A stretch of 64,000 bases of DNA from assembly GCF_042140125.1 (NCBI RefSeq), contig NZ_CP159473.1. One strand, written 5' to 3'. The position numbers were made by a program, and so were the translations under genes. A model generated the notes under the pieces. It saw only the letters and a program-made list of their open reading frames with translations, searched no databases and was not told where the DNA came from. Positions 42,731-51,744 of the stretch are shown piece after piece (the first letter of the stretch is position 1; each line of letters opens with the position of its first letter). The DNA is from Rhodophyticola sp017644125. Lineage in GTDB: Bacteria > Pseudomonadota > Alphaproteobacteria > Rhodobacterales > Rhodobacteraceae.

Positions 42731-44705
42731 ATGACACCAGAGCAATATGCAGCTGTATTCCTCGCACTTCTTGGAAATGAGCCGAGCGAACCAGCTTTTC
42801 CACAGCTGCTCAACGGTGGTCCCGACCCGCGCTATGAAGTATCGCTTGCGCCATGTACGCGCCCCGTTGCGCCGAGTGAAATTGACGGTCAAACGGTTGT
42901 ATGCGGCACCGTGTCAGTGCCCGAGGACCATGGGGACCCTGATGGCGAAATCCTGAGCCTGGCCTTCATTGTGTATCGGGCCCATTCGCTCGCACCTGTT
43001 TCTGATCCGGTCGTCTACCTCCATGGTGGTCCTGGAGGCGGGACGGTTGATTTCGTCTCTTCCGTCAGCTTTTTCTTTGATCATTTGCGCGGCCGCCGGG
43101 ATGTCGTTGCGTTCGATCAGCGCGGGGTGGACGCCAGTGGTCCGGACATGGACTGCTTTGATACCCTTGCCGCGAACGTCGGAGAGGTGGTCGACAGCAT
43201 CGTCGGGACGGATGTTCCGGACCTGGAAGCGACCCTGATTTCGGGCTGTATTGCGGAAATTGAAGGGCGCGGTTTCGACCTTCCGCTGTTCAATACGACC
43301 CAAAATGCTCTCGACGTCCGCGCCGTCATGTCAGGCCTGGGGTACGACGACTACAATATCTATGGCGTTTCTTACGGGACAAAGCTCGCGCTTGAGGTGC
43401 TGCGCACCGTGCCTGATGGTGTGCGGTCCGTCGTCATCGACAGCGTGGCACCGCCACAAATCCCGCTTTACGACACTCTCTTCGTTCCCCATGCGCAGTC
43501 GATCATGAATACTTTTGGCCCGTGCGAAGCCGATCGGGATTGTGCCGAAGCCTACCCGGATATTACGCAGCGCTTTTGGGACTTGCTGGACGGATTGCAG
43601 GAAGAGCCGATTGACGTCGACGGCGTCGAAATTGATGGCGAAACTCTATTTACGATCTTCACCAACAGTCGCAACGATTGGTCCGACCCCACGACCCGGG
43701 GCTTCACGACTTATGCGCCTGCGCTTGTCACTCAACTGGAAGAAGGCGATGTGACGATGATACGTCAGATGTTCCAAGGAATACTTCCCCCGCAACCTTC
43801 CGCCCGAGGCGCGCTGGATGCGGCGTATGATCTGACCCCGAATGAGGTGGCGCTTGCACAGGCCTTCGTCAATGCGCTGGATCAGATCGACCTTGCGTCT
43901 CAAACCGCTGCTCAAACGCTGTCACAGCTGGAACAGGATTTCGATGCCGCGGGGGCACCCGCAACACTGGGCGAATTCTTCGATGATGCACTTGAGCGTG
44001 CGGTGGCGGCCCTTCCAGAACGCGCGGACAGGGTGGCTTTTGCACGGGACTACCTCAATCTCAGGTTTGTCGCGCCACGCGCGGGCGCTCTGCTCGACCT
44101 GGTCCAGACGCATTTCGAAGATACCGCGCAGCAGCGTCTGTCGTCTACACTGGCCCTTCTGGATCAAGACGATATCGAACGTGTGTTCGAGTTGATCGCT
44201 GTCGACAACGCCGTCTTGGAGGCTGTCGTAGAGGGCGAGTTCGAGTTGATGCTTTATGCCTGTCAGGAAGATTTCTTCGGCGGGTTCAATTCCTCCGATG
44301 GGTTCGTGACGACCATCGAGAGTCTCTGGAATGGGCCCCGTCATGACAGCATCGCTCACGGAAAACCCTTTGGCCCTCTATGCGGATTGTGAGCTTTTCG
44401 AGCAAACACCGCGCAACAACTGGCTGATGCCCGTCGCATCCGATCTCCCTGTGCTCGTGTTTTCAGGTGAGATCGACACGCAGACAGCTTCATCGTGGGG
44501 ACCCTTGGCGGCAGAAACCCTGACGAACAGCCAGGCGATCGTGTTCCCCGAGACGGGCCACGGTGCGTTGCTCTTCAGCCAATGCGCGCGAGATATTGGT
44601 GCGGCGTTTCTGGAAGCTCCCGAAGGTGAGATAAATACGTCCTGCATCGCTGACTTGCGCTTGCCGTATCTTATGCCGGACGGCAGCTTTCTTGATGTTC
44701 AATGA
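42731..44705 (+). pseudogene. TAP-like alpha/beta hydrolase, split by frameshift
   Basis: The first frame (42731-44392) encodes an S33-type alpha/beta hydrolase: oxyanion region YLHGGPGGG, DQRGVDASGPD, and nucleophile elbow GVSYGTKLA. The catalytic C-terminal part continues only in a second frame from about 44331 (VLVFSGEIDTQTASSWG with Asp, PETGHGALLF with His), one base out of register. The join lies near 44320-44345. Without it the enzyme lacks its Asp/His. The family cleaves proline- or tripeptide-type amides or esters. No signal peptide is seen. Either a recent mutation or a sequencing slip. Confidence 0.75.
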
Positions 44706-44751
44706 CGCGCCGGCCCCGTCGAACCTCAAATCCCCCGTGGAGGAAGTCAAA

Positions 44752-45048
44752 ATGAACAAGCCGCTGCTGATTGCTTCGCTGGTCTCGCTTGCAGCTCTGC
44801 CGGCACACGCGTTCGACCAACAGACCACCGAGGCCCTGACCGTCTGCCATGCCTACCTTTGGGATGTGCCGGATTACGCGGACCTGCCCAATGCTGCCAT
44901 TTCGGTCTATCCCGGGATCACGAACGATACATCCATCACGGTGTTTTGGAACGTCTATTGGGATGAACCGGTGACGCGCGCAGCCGGAAACTGCACGATC
45001 ATTAATGGAGACCTTGAGGGGTTCGAGGATTACACGGCGACGGAGTGA
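44752..45048 (+). CDS. Small secreted protein of unknown function
   Basis: A 98-residue protein with a clear signal peptide (cut after AHA before FDQQ) and an acidic, aromatic mature part with two Cys (positions about 33 and 81) that could pair. GGAGG lies nine bases before the ATG at 44752. I do not recognise a family. It follows the broken hydrolase by 46 bases and may share its transcript. Confidence 0.6.
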   Translation: MNKPLLIASLVSLAALPAHAFDQQTTEALTVCHAYLWDVPDYADLPNAAISVYPGITNDTSITVFWNVYWDEPVTRAAGNCTIINGDLEGFEDYTATE

Positions 45049-45168
45049 TCCCCGCTTCTCGTCTGTGAGTTCTCCTCCATGATCGGGTACCGTAGATGCG
45101 GCATTGTAAGATCGTCACGGTGTGGTTTCAGGTCGTAGCAAACCATGCCGTTATAGGATTTCCAGCAC

Positions 45169-46194
45169 ATGAAAGTGGTCTTAATCACATCTTGCGCAGT
45201 CGCGCTGATAGGCATTGTCTCAGTAGCCTTTTTTCTGGATCGTGGCGCGCTATCGTTGGAGCAACGTGCCAATTTCGAAAGTCCCTACTCCACGGGCCGC
45301 GGTCCAGAAGATGTTGCCGTCATCGAACAGCGGTTGTCAGGATCGGGACTTCACCCCACCGGACTTCTCAGCGATTTAGGTGTCGACGATCATCTTGTTC
45401 GGTTGGCCGCTGGCGAGGTCGACGGTGCAACTCTGTTTTCCTACGCTGACGCAATCGAAGCCCTGACCGCGCGCAGTGAAGCCCGTGGCCAGCGCCTGCC
45501 TCCGCCCTTGTGGGACGTCAGCACGCCGGCGCTTCTGGACGCGGGGTGGACGGTCTATTCGCTGACCGAGGCCTTGGCCTCCGATGAGGGCGCTATCCAC
45601 GTCAATCTTCTATCGGATGCGTATGGTGCGTTTTTGTCGACGCGGCCGGATGCACTGGAAGGTGCGCTCGCTCTCTTGCCGCTTGCACGCACCTACGTCG
45701 TGTCTTTGCCGCCGGAGGCGCGCGCAGAGCGTATCGATCATGCGACTACAGACGGAGAGGCGACGCTTCTCATCTGGCAAGCGTTGCTGTCGGGCACGAG
45801 CCGCCGCAATCCGATTACGCATCGCCCCTTGTGGAGCCACGGCTTCGTGGGCCATTTCAGCGTACCGCACATACACCAATATGCGACAGGTGAAGGCCTG
45901 ACGCCGAGCCAGGTTTGGGGCGTCGGAGGGTTCGATCCGAATTTTGTCGGGGCCCCGTCGAACACAAATCAGGTGGAGCACATGGGCATAAGCTCCCTTC
46001 TACAGGGCGTGGTTCACGTACCCGGCGCGGTCTTGAGTGCCGCCGAGGCATTCGAAGTCTTCGTTGACGGCGAAGACCCGGATGCCGCTGCAGCGGATCG
46101 CGCTCTGAACCGGGCGATCCGTGAGGTGCTCCTGCTGGGGGTCGAAGATGATCCACAGAACATCGTGTCCGCGTTGCGCAATGTCCTGCGTTGA
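45169..46194 (+). CDS. Hypothetical membrane-anchored protein
   Basis: A 341-residue protein with an N-terminal membrane anchor (residues 2-23) and a large extracytoplasmic part. Short runs such as WSHGFVGHFSVPHIHQY give several His residues that might bind metal, and the middle contains no known catalytic motif. I do not recognise it. It runs in the same direction as the hydrolase and small secreted gene. Confidence 0.6.
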   Translation: MKVVLITSCAVALIGIVSVAFFLDRGALSLEQRANFESPYSTGRGPEDVAVIEQRLSGSGLHPTGLLSDLGVDDHLVRLAAGEVDGATLFSYADAIEALTARSEARGQRLPPPLWDVSTPALLDAGWTVYSLTEALASDEGAIHVNLLSDAYGAFLSTRPDALEGALALLPLARTYVVSLPPEARAERIDHATTDGEATLLIWQALLSGTSRRNPITHRPLWSHGFVGHFSVPHIHQYATGEGLTPSQVWGVGGFDPNFVGAPSNTNQVEHMGISSLLQGVVHVPGAVLSAAEAFEVFVDGEDPDAAAADRALNRAIREVLLLGVEDDPQNIVSALRNVLR

Positions 46195-46319
46195 TGTCCT
46201 TAGGCATCGGCGCGGCTTCAAATTGACTGGCAAATCTAACCAAGAGTTCCAAGAGAAGAATGGTCGGTTTTGTCAGAAGCCGTTCACACTCTGAAACCAT
46301 CGTAGGCCCCTAACCATCA

Positions 46320-47264
46320 TTAATCTGCTGACTGCTGACGCACGGCGATCAGGCAATGGGGGACAGACGGGTGCCGGGCGGGAACATCTCGAGCCAGCGC
46401 ATCTACGCGACCCATGTGCGACGGTGTCCCCACCACGCGACCTTGACCTCCGGACACAACCATTCTGGGGCCGTGACCGCCCGAAAGACAAGTCCAGTCA
46501 CCATCCGCTTCAACAGCACCAGCGTGCCCTTGCCGACCTGGCTGCGACGGTACAACAATCGGAATACTGTGAGGTTCTGTGACGCCCGTGACATGGGTGA
46601 CGCTTCCCGCTGTGTTGCTGTTGGGACGGGGCACAGGCACCATGATGGGGAGGGCAATCGGCGTTGGCCGCGGTACGGCAACGGGTACCAGATTAGGCGT
46701 GGCAGTCGGAACCGGTGTTCCGCTTCCGGTAGGCGTGGGCTGCGATACAGGCTGGATGAGTACCGTCGGGGCCACAGGCCCGAAGCCCACTGTGGTTTGA
46801 GACGGTAGCGGAACAATCAGAAGCCCGTAGCCTGTCAGACTCGGACCTGTCGTGCCGGTAAGTGTTGGAATCGGGCCGTAGCCAACCAAAGGCGGCGCAA
46901 GGGTGCCGGTCACTGTCGGCACAGGTGACGTGCCCGTGATCGTCGGGCCTGGAGTGCCGGTGACCTGAGGCACTGGAGCGGTGCCGGTAATCGTCGTTGG
47001 CGGTAGCGGCATGACGTTGATGAGATGGGACGGCAAGCTGGTCGGTGTCGTTGCCGCGCCGGTGCCAGTTTGCTGCGTCGTGGTGGTGGCTGTTGGCACG
47101 GTCGTAGCGCTGCCGGTTATCGGCGTCGCAGTCCCGCCTGAGCACGCATCCGTTCGGTGTGGGTTGCCACGTCCGATGCACCAGCCCGGCGGCACGGCAT
47201 GGGCCGCTGTGACGGTTGCGACCAATAGGCAGGTCGCGACGATCGTGGACAGGTGATGCGTCAT
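46320..47264 (-). CDS. Secreted Thr/Pro-rich repeat protein
   Basis: A 314-residue protein with a signal peptide (cut after AHA before VPPG). A region of about 150 residues follows in which the unit P-x-(I/V)-T-G-T recurs every 10-11 residues (TITGTAPVPQVTGT, then TSPVPTVTGT). The end is a short globular-looking C-terminus with DWTCLSGGHGPR and HPSVPHCLIAV. GAGGAG precedes the ATG at 47264. It is two bases from the two-partner-secretion fragment upstream, so the two were one operon. It could be the exported partner, but it lacks the usual TPS domain. Confidence 0.6.
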   Translation of the reverse strand: MTHHLSTIVATCLLVATVTAAHAVPPGWCIGRGNPHRTDACSGGTATPITGSATTVPTATTTTQQTGTGAATTPTSLPSHLINVMPLPPTTITGTAPVPQVTGTPGPTITGTSPVPTVTGTLAPPLVGYGPIPTLTGTTGPSLTGYGLLIVPLPSQTTVGFGPVAPTVLIQPVSQPTPTGSGTPVPTATPNLVPVAVPRPTPIALPIMVPVPRPNSNTAGSVTHVTGVTEPHSIPIVVPSQPGRQGHAGAVEADGDWTCLSGGHGPRMVVSGGQGRVVGTPSHMGRVDALARDVPARHPSVPHCLIAVRQQSAD

Positions 47265-47265
47265 G

Positions 47266-47770
47266 CTACCAACTCCTCGTAATGCCAAGATAAACGGCGG
47301 GATCGCGGGTTGTTTGCGTGACACCGTCGGTCAACGGAAATCCCATATGAGTCCGGATGAAAAGGTCGCCATTCAGCTGTAGTTCCACCCCGAATCCGGC
47401 GGAGGCCAGGGCAATGTCTGAGACCTCACCCATGCTTGGATCATTGTTCCAAATCTGACCGAAGTCGGCAAACGCGAACGGACGGGCGCGCAGGACAGCA
47501 CCGGTTTCAGGAATGAAATCCCGCCCCACTTCAAAGTTCACCGACAGGCCGGAATCGCCTTGGGCTTCCGCGAAACGGAACCCACGCTGTTGTTCTCGGC
47601 CGCCTAGAATGAATTCTTCGCCCGCCGGCAATCGCGCGGTGGTAAACTGTCCCGTGGCATCCAGTCGGAACGTTACATCGGGCGCTTGCGCCAAAGGTAT
47701 TTCCGCGTCGAAACCCGCCCGCAAGTACCAGAAATCCTCGTCGCTCGCACCTGGTCCAGCGGGAGACACA
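47266..47770 (-). pseudogene. C-terminal fragment of a TpsB/ShlB-type outer-membrane secretion protein
   Basis: The frame gives FILGGREQQRGFRFAEAQGDSG (the conserved VRGF-type loop of TpsB barrels) and the last beta strands, ending YLGITRSW with a terminal aromatic residue as outer-membrane proteins have. The N-terminal POTRA domains and most of the barrel are missing. The break coincides exactly with the end of the ISKra4-like element at 47771, whose sequence supplies a chimeric ATG at 47826. The lost part is not found beyond the other IS end. Confidence 0.75.
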
Positions 47771-49190
47771 GGGAGTGGGCAAAAGCTGGGGATGTTCAGG
47801 TAAGCTATAGGAGATTTTTTGATCACAGGAGGCTGACATGGACGTTCGGATCATCGTGGAAATCACTGCTGAGACGGGAGTGAAGCGGATGCAGGAGCTT
47901 CATCGCCTTGGACTTTCCGGCCAGTGTCATGGCGATTTAGGGCTGAAACTGGAACACGGCAAAGCGCTCCTTGCACGTCTTCAGCGGGTCATTCTGAAAC
48001 AACAGATCAAAGAAATCTCTGACGCCAGCCGTAACTGCCCTTGTTGTGGTCGCGTCAGGCCCATTCACGATTACCGGACCCGGACTCTCGATACACTCTT
48101 TGGACGGGTTCCGCTTAAGGTCCTGCGGCGTCGCAAGTGTTCGTGTCGCGCTGGCAAAGGTGACGCGTTCTCGCCACTTGCGCGGGCCCTCCGTGATCGC
48201 TCAACACCGGAGCTGAAGATACTTCAGGCCGAGTTGGGTGCGCGCTATTCGTTTCGCGAAGCTGCTCGGATCCTGGAGACCTTTTTACCTTGTGCCAAGC
48301 AACACAACACCACCATTCGAAATCGCCTCGGCAAAGTCGCGAAAGACATCAACGACGCGGAGCCTCCAGTATGCGAGACGGTCAGTCCAAATCCCCCGAC
48401 CGTCTTCATCGATGGAGCTCATATTCGATGCAGACCGGAGTATCAGAAACGGCATCTCGATGTTGTGGTTGGGAAGATCGAGACCCGCGACATGTGTCGT
48501 CGCTTTGGTCTTGCGCCAAAAGCCGCCACCTCGCCTGCTGCGCAGCTTCGGCGCGATTTGGACGTCCTCGGGTGGGACGGTCAGCGACCTGTCACAGTGA
48601 TTTCAGACGGGGAGGCCGCGCTGCCAAACCTCATTCGCGGCGCAACCAATGGAAAGGTGCAACACATCCTTGATTGGTGGCACATCTCGATGCGGGTTCA
48701 GCATGTTGAGAACGCCATCAAGGGGCTAGTTCGGGTGGAGAACTTCCCAGGAGTGCCCGTAATCTTCACAAAACCGGCTGAGACTTTGCGATGGTATCTT
48801 TGGCACGGCAAAATCCAGACCGCCGGCACCGATCTTCAATGGCTGATCGCCGATTGTGCAAGGTTGTCAAAAGCAGATACAAGGGTTCGCGATGCGGCAT
48901 CGAGGGCATTGTCGCGGTGCTATGACCTCTACAGCTATCTCGCCAACAACATGGGCTCATTGGTCAACTACGGAAGGAGATATCGCCGGGGCCTGCCGAT
49001 CTCGACTTCCCGTGCAGAAGGCTGCGTCGACGACATCGGAAACGCTCGCATGGGGAAACGTCGCCGGATGAGATGGTCGCCTCAGGGGGCTCACAACGTG
49101 GCCGTCACACGAGCGGCCGTCCTTGATGGGCGTTTGTCAGTTTCAAACGCCAAGATAGCGGCATGAAGCCCCCAAGTTTTGCCCACTCCC
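47771..49190 (+). mobile_element. ISKra4-like insertion sequence (1,420 bp)
   Basis: Terminal inverted repeats starting GGGAGTGGGCAAAA match in 19 of 21 positions at the two ends. One transposase gene fills the element. No target duplication is visible in the flanks (AGACACA on the left, GAAATAA on the right), which suggests rearrangement after insertion. Confidence 0.85.
47838..49166 (+). CDS. ISKra4-family transposase
   Basis: A 442-residue transposase with an N-terminal zinc-binding CPCCG and a CSC motif, and a DDE-type core. The acidic residues appear in VFIDGAHIRC (Asp), VISDGEAALP (Asp) and later helices, with ILDWWHISMR typical of the family. AGGAGG lies just before the ATG. The gene is complete, so the IS is likely active. 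Confidence 0.85.
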   Translation: MDVRIIVEITAETGVKRMQELHRLGLSGQCHGDLGLKLEHGKALLARLQRVILKQQIKEISDASRNCPCCGRVRPIHDYRTRTLDTLFGRVPLKVLRRRKCSCRAGKGDAFSPLARALRDRSTPELKILQAELGARYSFREAARILETFLPCAKQHNTTIRNRLGKVAKDINDAEPPVCETVSPNPPTVFIDGAHIRCRPEYQKRHLDVVVGKIETRDMCRRFGLAPKAATSPAAQLRRDLDVLGWDGQRPVTVISDGEAALPNLIRGATNGKVQHILDWWHISMRVQHVENAIKGLVRVENFPGVPVIFTKPAETLRWYLWHGKIQTAGTDLQWLIADCARLSKADTRVRDAASRALSRCYDLYSYLANNMGSLVNYGRRYRRGLPISTSRAEGCVDDIGNARMGKRRRMRWSPQGAHNVAVTRAAVLDGRLSVSNAKIAA

Positions 49191-49659
49191 GAAATAACGT
49201 TACCAATGATAGGCTGAAATCAAACGAAAAAATCAACCGTGAGTCTCACTAATTACGTTACCATCACATCGGCTTATGGAGGTTCTGTTGCTTATCCACT
49301 TAAAGCGACTGACAGGAAACGGCCATTCCTATTTCAGCATCAAAGGACCGCTTAGTCCCGCAGACTGTGAGTCCGCCTAGCAATTGGATTTGCGCTCGCG
49401 GCGAAGGTCCGCAATGCGGGCTGCGACGCAGCGTTCATCAGACCAGGCAATGTCCGCTTAGGGCCGAAAATGACGAACCATGGCCAGCATTGGGCACCCG
49501 GCTCCTAGTCTGGCACATGGGATGCTTCCAATGTAAGCAATGGGTTCGCTGCATGAGCGCAAGCTTTCAGGACAAGCGGCTGCGCCTTCTCTGTTGATGG
49601 CGCACGGTCGCGCCAGACACTCGCCGATCTGATCACGAGCAGCCGATGAGGCAAGAGCC
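49191..49659. other. Degenerate region with repeats and higB remnant
   Basis: No complete gene. TACGTTACCA-type repeats lie at 49195-49205 and 49253-49263. At 49560-49597 the frame SFQDKRLRLLC followed by a stop resembles the first residues of a HigB toxin (SFxDK...), just before the surviving higA gene, so this looks like an eroded toxin. Confidence 0.4.
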
Positions 49660-49953
49660 ATGTTGATGACCAAACGCAAACCCGCTCTCGTTTCGGAAAT
49701 CCTGATTGAGGAATTCATGAAGCCGATGGAGTTGACCCAGGCGGCGCTGGCCGCGGCGATGGGCGTGCAACGCAAACATGTGAACGAGCTTTGTAACGAT
49801 CACCGCAACGTGACGGCGGCAACGGCGCTTATTCTCTCTCGGGTGTTCGGCACCAGTCCCGACTTCTGGCTCAACGTGCAGCGTCGCAGCGAGCTTTGGG
49901 AAGCGATGCACGACCCGAAGGAACAGGCCGCATCGAGCGCGCAAAACCGCTGA
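49660..49953 (+). CDS. higA: HigA-family antitoxin, orphan
   Basis: A 97-residue XRE-type DNA-binding protein: EILIEEFMKPMELTQAALAA, then VQRKHVNELCNDHRNVT, and the family-typical FGTSPDFWLNVQ. GAGG lies eight bases before the ATG at 49660. HigA normally neutralises and represses HigB, but only a short trace of higB remains upstream, so this is an orphan antitoxin that may still bind DNA. Confidence 0.85.
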   Translation: MLMTKRKPALVSEILIEEFMKPMELTQAALAAAMGVQRKHVNELCNDHRNVTAATALILSRVFGTSPDFWLNVQRRSELWEAMHDPKEQAASSAQNR

Positions 49954-50084
49954 CGGCAGCAGCGTGATAATCGCCATTGGGACGCTGAGATCGCATTAAG
50001 CCGTCATGCGCCTGTTGTTCTGCGATCCTATAAGGATCGTACCGGTACGGAAATAGTTGGTTCCACCGCATGCAATGGAGATCG

Positions 50085-50285
50085 ATGATGACAGAAGGGG
50101 GCGATCTTTGCGACACTGGTCAGGCAGGTGAAACGCAGAGCGAGCCCAAGCTCAAGTGCGCACAACAGCTTATCCAGATCACTGACGACTGGCCGGAGGT
50201 CGTGCCGGTCACCGAGGCCGAGGTTCGGATGATCGAGGCCTATTTCGGCGACCTTCTCGACGAGTTGTTCGGCCCTCTCCCCTAG
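50085..50285 (+). CDS. Small conserved hypothetical protein of mobile elements
   Basis: A 66-residue acidic protein with KLKCAQQLIQITDDWPEVVP and MIEAYFGDLLDELFG. I cannot name a family. GGAG lies four bases before the ATG at 50085 (a second ATG follows at once). It is part of the left half of the recombinase block. Confidence 0.5.
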   Translation: MMTEGGDLCDTGQAGETQSEPKLKCAQQLIQITDDWPEVVPVTEAEVRMIEAYFGDLLDELFGPLP

Positions 50286-50688
50286 CCGCGCGGTCGAAAG
50301 CGACAATCTGGTACTCATCTGATGTTATGGCCGATCGAAGCTTTTTGGGACTGGATGAAGCCTTGTTGCTTCTGGGCGTTTTGCCGGACCTTGACGTCGG
50401 CCTGTCAAGGCCGCAGCCGCTGCGCGGTGGCCTGCGGCCAGCCTTGACAGCCCAACGCGGTCCGGCAGTCTGCCAGGAAGCAAGAAAGGCGTGGTGGGAG
50501 CGGAAGCGCTCCCTTTTCTGACAAGGGTTCAGCAGCGGTCACCGGTCCGGTCAGATGGTTGGGTGGCCCGTCAACATCGCACGGTGTCATTATTCGCCGC
50601 CGATACCACTACGACGCTCCGTTTTGGCTTTCCAAGGGAAATTGTGATGGTTTCTATCGGGTTGATCCGCATGTTCGGAGCGACCGTG
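50286..50688. other. Non-coding region with a long inverted repeat
   Basis: CTGTCAAGGC at 50402-50411 and GCCTTGACAG at 50441-50450 are perfectly complementary, with further pairing inside (CGCAG/CTGCG). It is the only strong secondary structure in this gene-poor stretch. It could be an attachment, transfer or transcript-folding site. No gene is supported here. Confidence 0.45.
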
Positions 50689-50943
50689 ATGACAGACGAA
50701 ACGCACAAAGGGCCGCAGACCAGAGGTCCGGCCAACGATAATGAGCCGCCGGGACCGATCGGCAGAAACGATGACGACGCCGACAGCGAACCAAGGCAAA
50801 AACTGGATGCGATTGTGCTGTCCATCGCTGGCCTGATCGGCCGGCAGATGGCGCGTGAGCAGTTCGAAGCGTTGCGGGCCGCCAACGACAATGCGCCACC
50901 GGCTCATGATAAGGCCGGGCCAAGAGCCGAAGATGAGGATTAA
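50689..50943 (+). CDS. Small LIGRQ-motif protein (left copy)
   Basis: An 84-residue hydrophilic protein; the conserved part is IAGLIGRQMAREQFEALRAA. The N-terminal half is Pro/Asn/Asp-rich and probably disordered. GGAG lies nine bases before the ATG at 50689; longer starts (50647, 50491) are open. A protein with the same LIGRQ-x-AREQFE motif lies at 55854-56165 on the other strand, on the far side of the recombinases. No function is known. Confidence 0.6.
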   Translation: MTDETHKGPQTRGPANDNEPPGPIGRNDDDADSEPRQKLDAIVLSIAGLIGRQMAREQFEALRAANDNAPPAHDKAGPRAEDED

Positions 50944-51016
50944 TCCGATCGTGGCCATGATGTCCCATGGTTTGTCTCGGGTGGCAGAGATACAGACGTT
51001 TACGCCATTCAATACG

Positions 51017-51044
51017 TTGACATCTTATGAGATGTCATTACATT
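51017..51044 (+). promoter_or_regulatory. Promoter with palindromic operator of the PIN/RHH module
   Basis: TTGACA at 51017-51022 and TACATT at 51039-51044 are 16 bases apart. A perfect palindrome TGACATCT-TATG-AGATGTCA (51018-51037) overlaps the -35 box and spacer, as expected for repression by the antitoxin. Only seven bases separate the -10 box from the toxin ATG, so the mRNA is probably leaderless. Confidence 0.6.
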
Positions 51045-51051
51045 GCTTGCC

Positions 51052-51471
51052 ATGAGATTGGTTCTGGACACCAACGTGATCGTGGCGGCATTTCGCAGCC
51101 GCAACGGTGCCAGCAATCTCCTGTTGCGGTTCGTTGACCGGGGCATGGTGACACCGCTGTGTTCCACGGCGCTGTTTCTGGAATACGAGGCGGTGCTGAG
51201 CCGGGAGGAAACCCGGAAGGCGACGGGCCACGGTTTGGAGGATGTCGCAGCGGTGATGAGCGCGCTTGCCGCCGGTGCCGAAGGTGTCGATATTGCGTTC
51301 CGGACGCGCCCCATGCTGGCCGATGCCGCCGATGAAATGGTGCTTGAGGCCGCTTTGAACGGCCAGGCCGAGAGCATCGTGACGCACAATGTCAAGGACT
51401 TCCGCCCGGCGCTGAAGCTGGGCGTGACCGTTGCAACGCCGGGAGAGATTGTCAGGAGGTTGAACACATGA
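51052..51471 (+). CDS. PIN-domain toxin
   Basis: A 139-residue putative ribonuclease toxin (COG1569-type PIN). The metal-binding acidic residues appear as VLDTNVIVAAF (N-terminal Asp), FLEYEAVL (Glu) and the late Asp pair ADAADEMVLEAA and HNVKDF. No Shine-Dalgarno site precedes the ATG at 51052, in keeping with a leaderless transcript. It overlaps the antitoxin by ATGA. Confidence 0.88.
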   Translation: MRLVLDTNVIVAAFRSRNGASNLLLRFVDRGMVTPLCSTALFLEYEAVLSREETRKATGHGLEDVAAVMSALAAGAEGVDIAFRTRPMLADAADEMVLEAALNGQAESIVTHNVKDFRPALKLGVTVATPGEIVRRLNT

Positions 51472-51728
51472 CGCAGACCCAACGCTACAAATACCCGCTG
51501 CAATTGCCGCAGTCCCTCAAGGAGACGGCGGCGCGTCTTGCCATGGAGGATGGTGTGTCGCTCAATCAGTGGATCGTTTCGGCAGTCGCGCAGAAGATCG
51601 GGGCCGTGGAAACGGCTGACGATTTCCTGAAAGCGCGTGCTGGCACGGCCAAACGCGGCGATCTGACGAGGCTTCTGGACCGTGCACCGGATGTGCCACC
51701 GGTGCCGGAGGACGCCATCAAGAACTGA
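51468..51728 (+). CDS. Ribbon-helix-helix antitoxin
   Basis: An 86-residue partner of the PIN toxin. The N-terminal half (YPLQLPQSLKETAARLAMED, then GVSLNQWIVSAVAQKIG) is an Arc/HicB-like ribbon-helix-helix that would bind the palindrome upstream. The C-terminal tail should block the toxin. AGGAGG precedes its ATG. A recombinase gene follows after 16 bases. Confidence 0.88.
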   Translation: MTQTQRYKYPLQLPQSLKETAARLAMEDGVSLNQWIVSAVAQKIGAVETADDFLKARAGTAKRGDLTRLLDRAPDVPPVPEDAIKN

Positions 51729-51744
51729 CCGAACGGAGACCGCC

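Noticed and set aside
49367..49597. 76-codon frame reading through the higB remnant
   Set aside because: Only the last dozen codons resemble HigB; the rest has no protein-like pattern.
50327..50521. 64-codon frame spanning the inverted repeat
   Set aside because: Its middle is the inverted repeat itself, and no ribosome site or family is visible.
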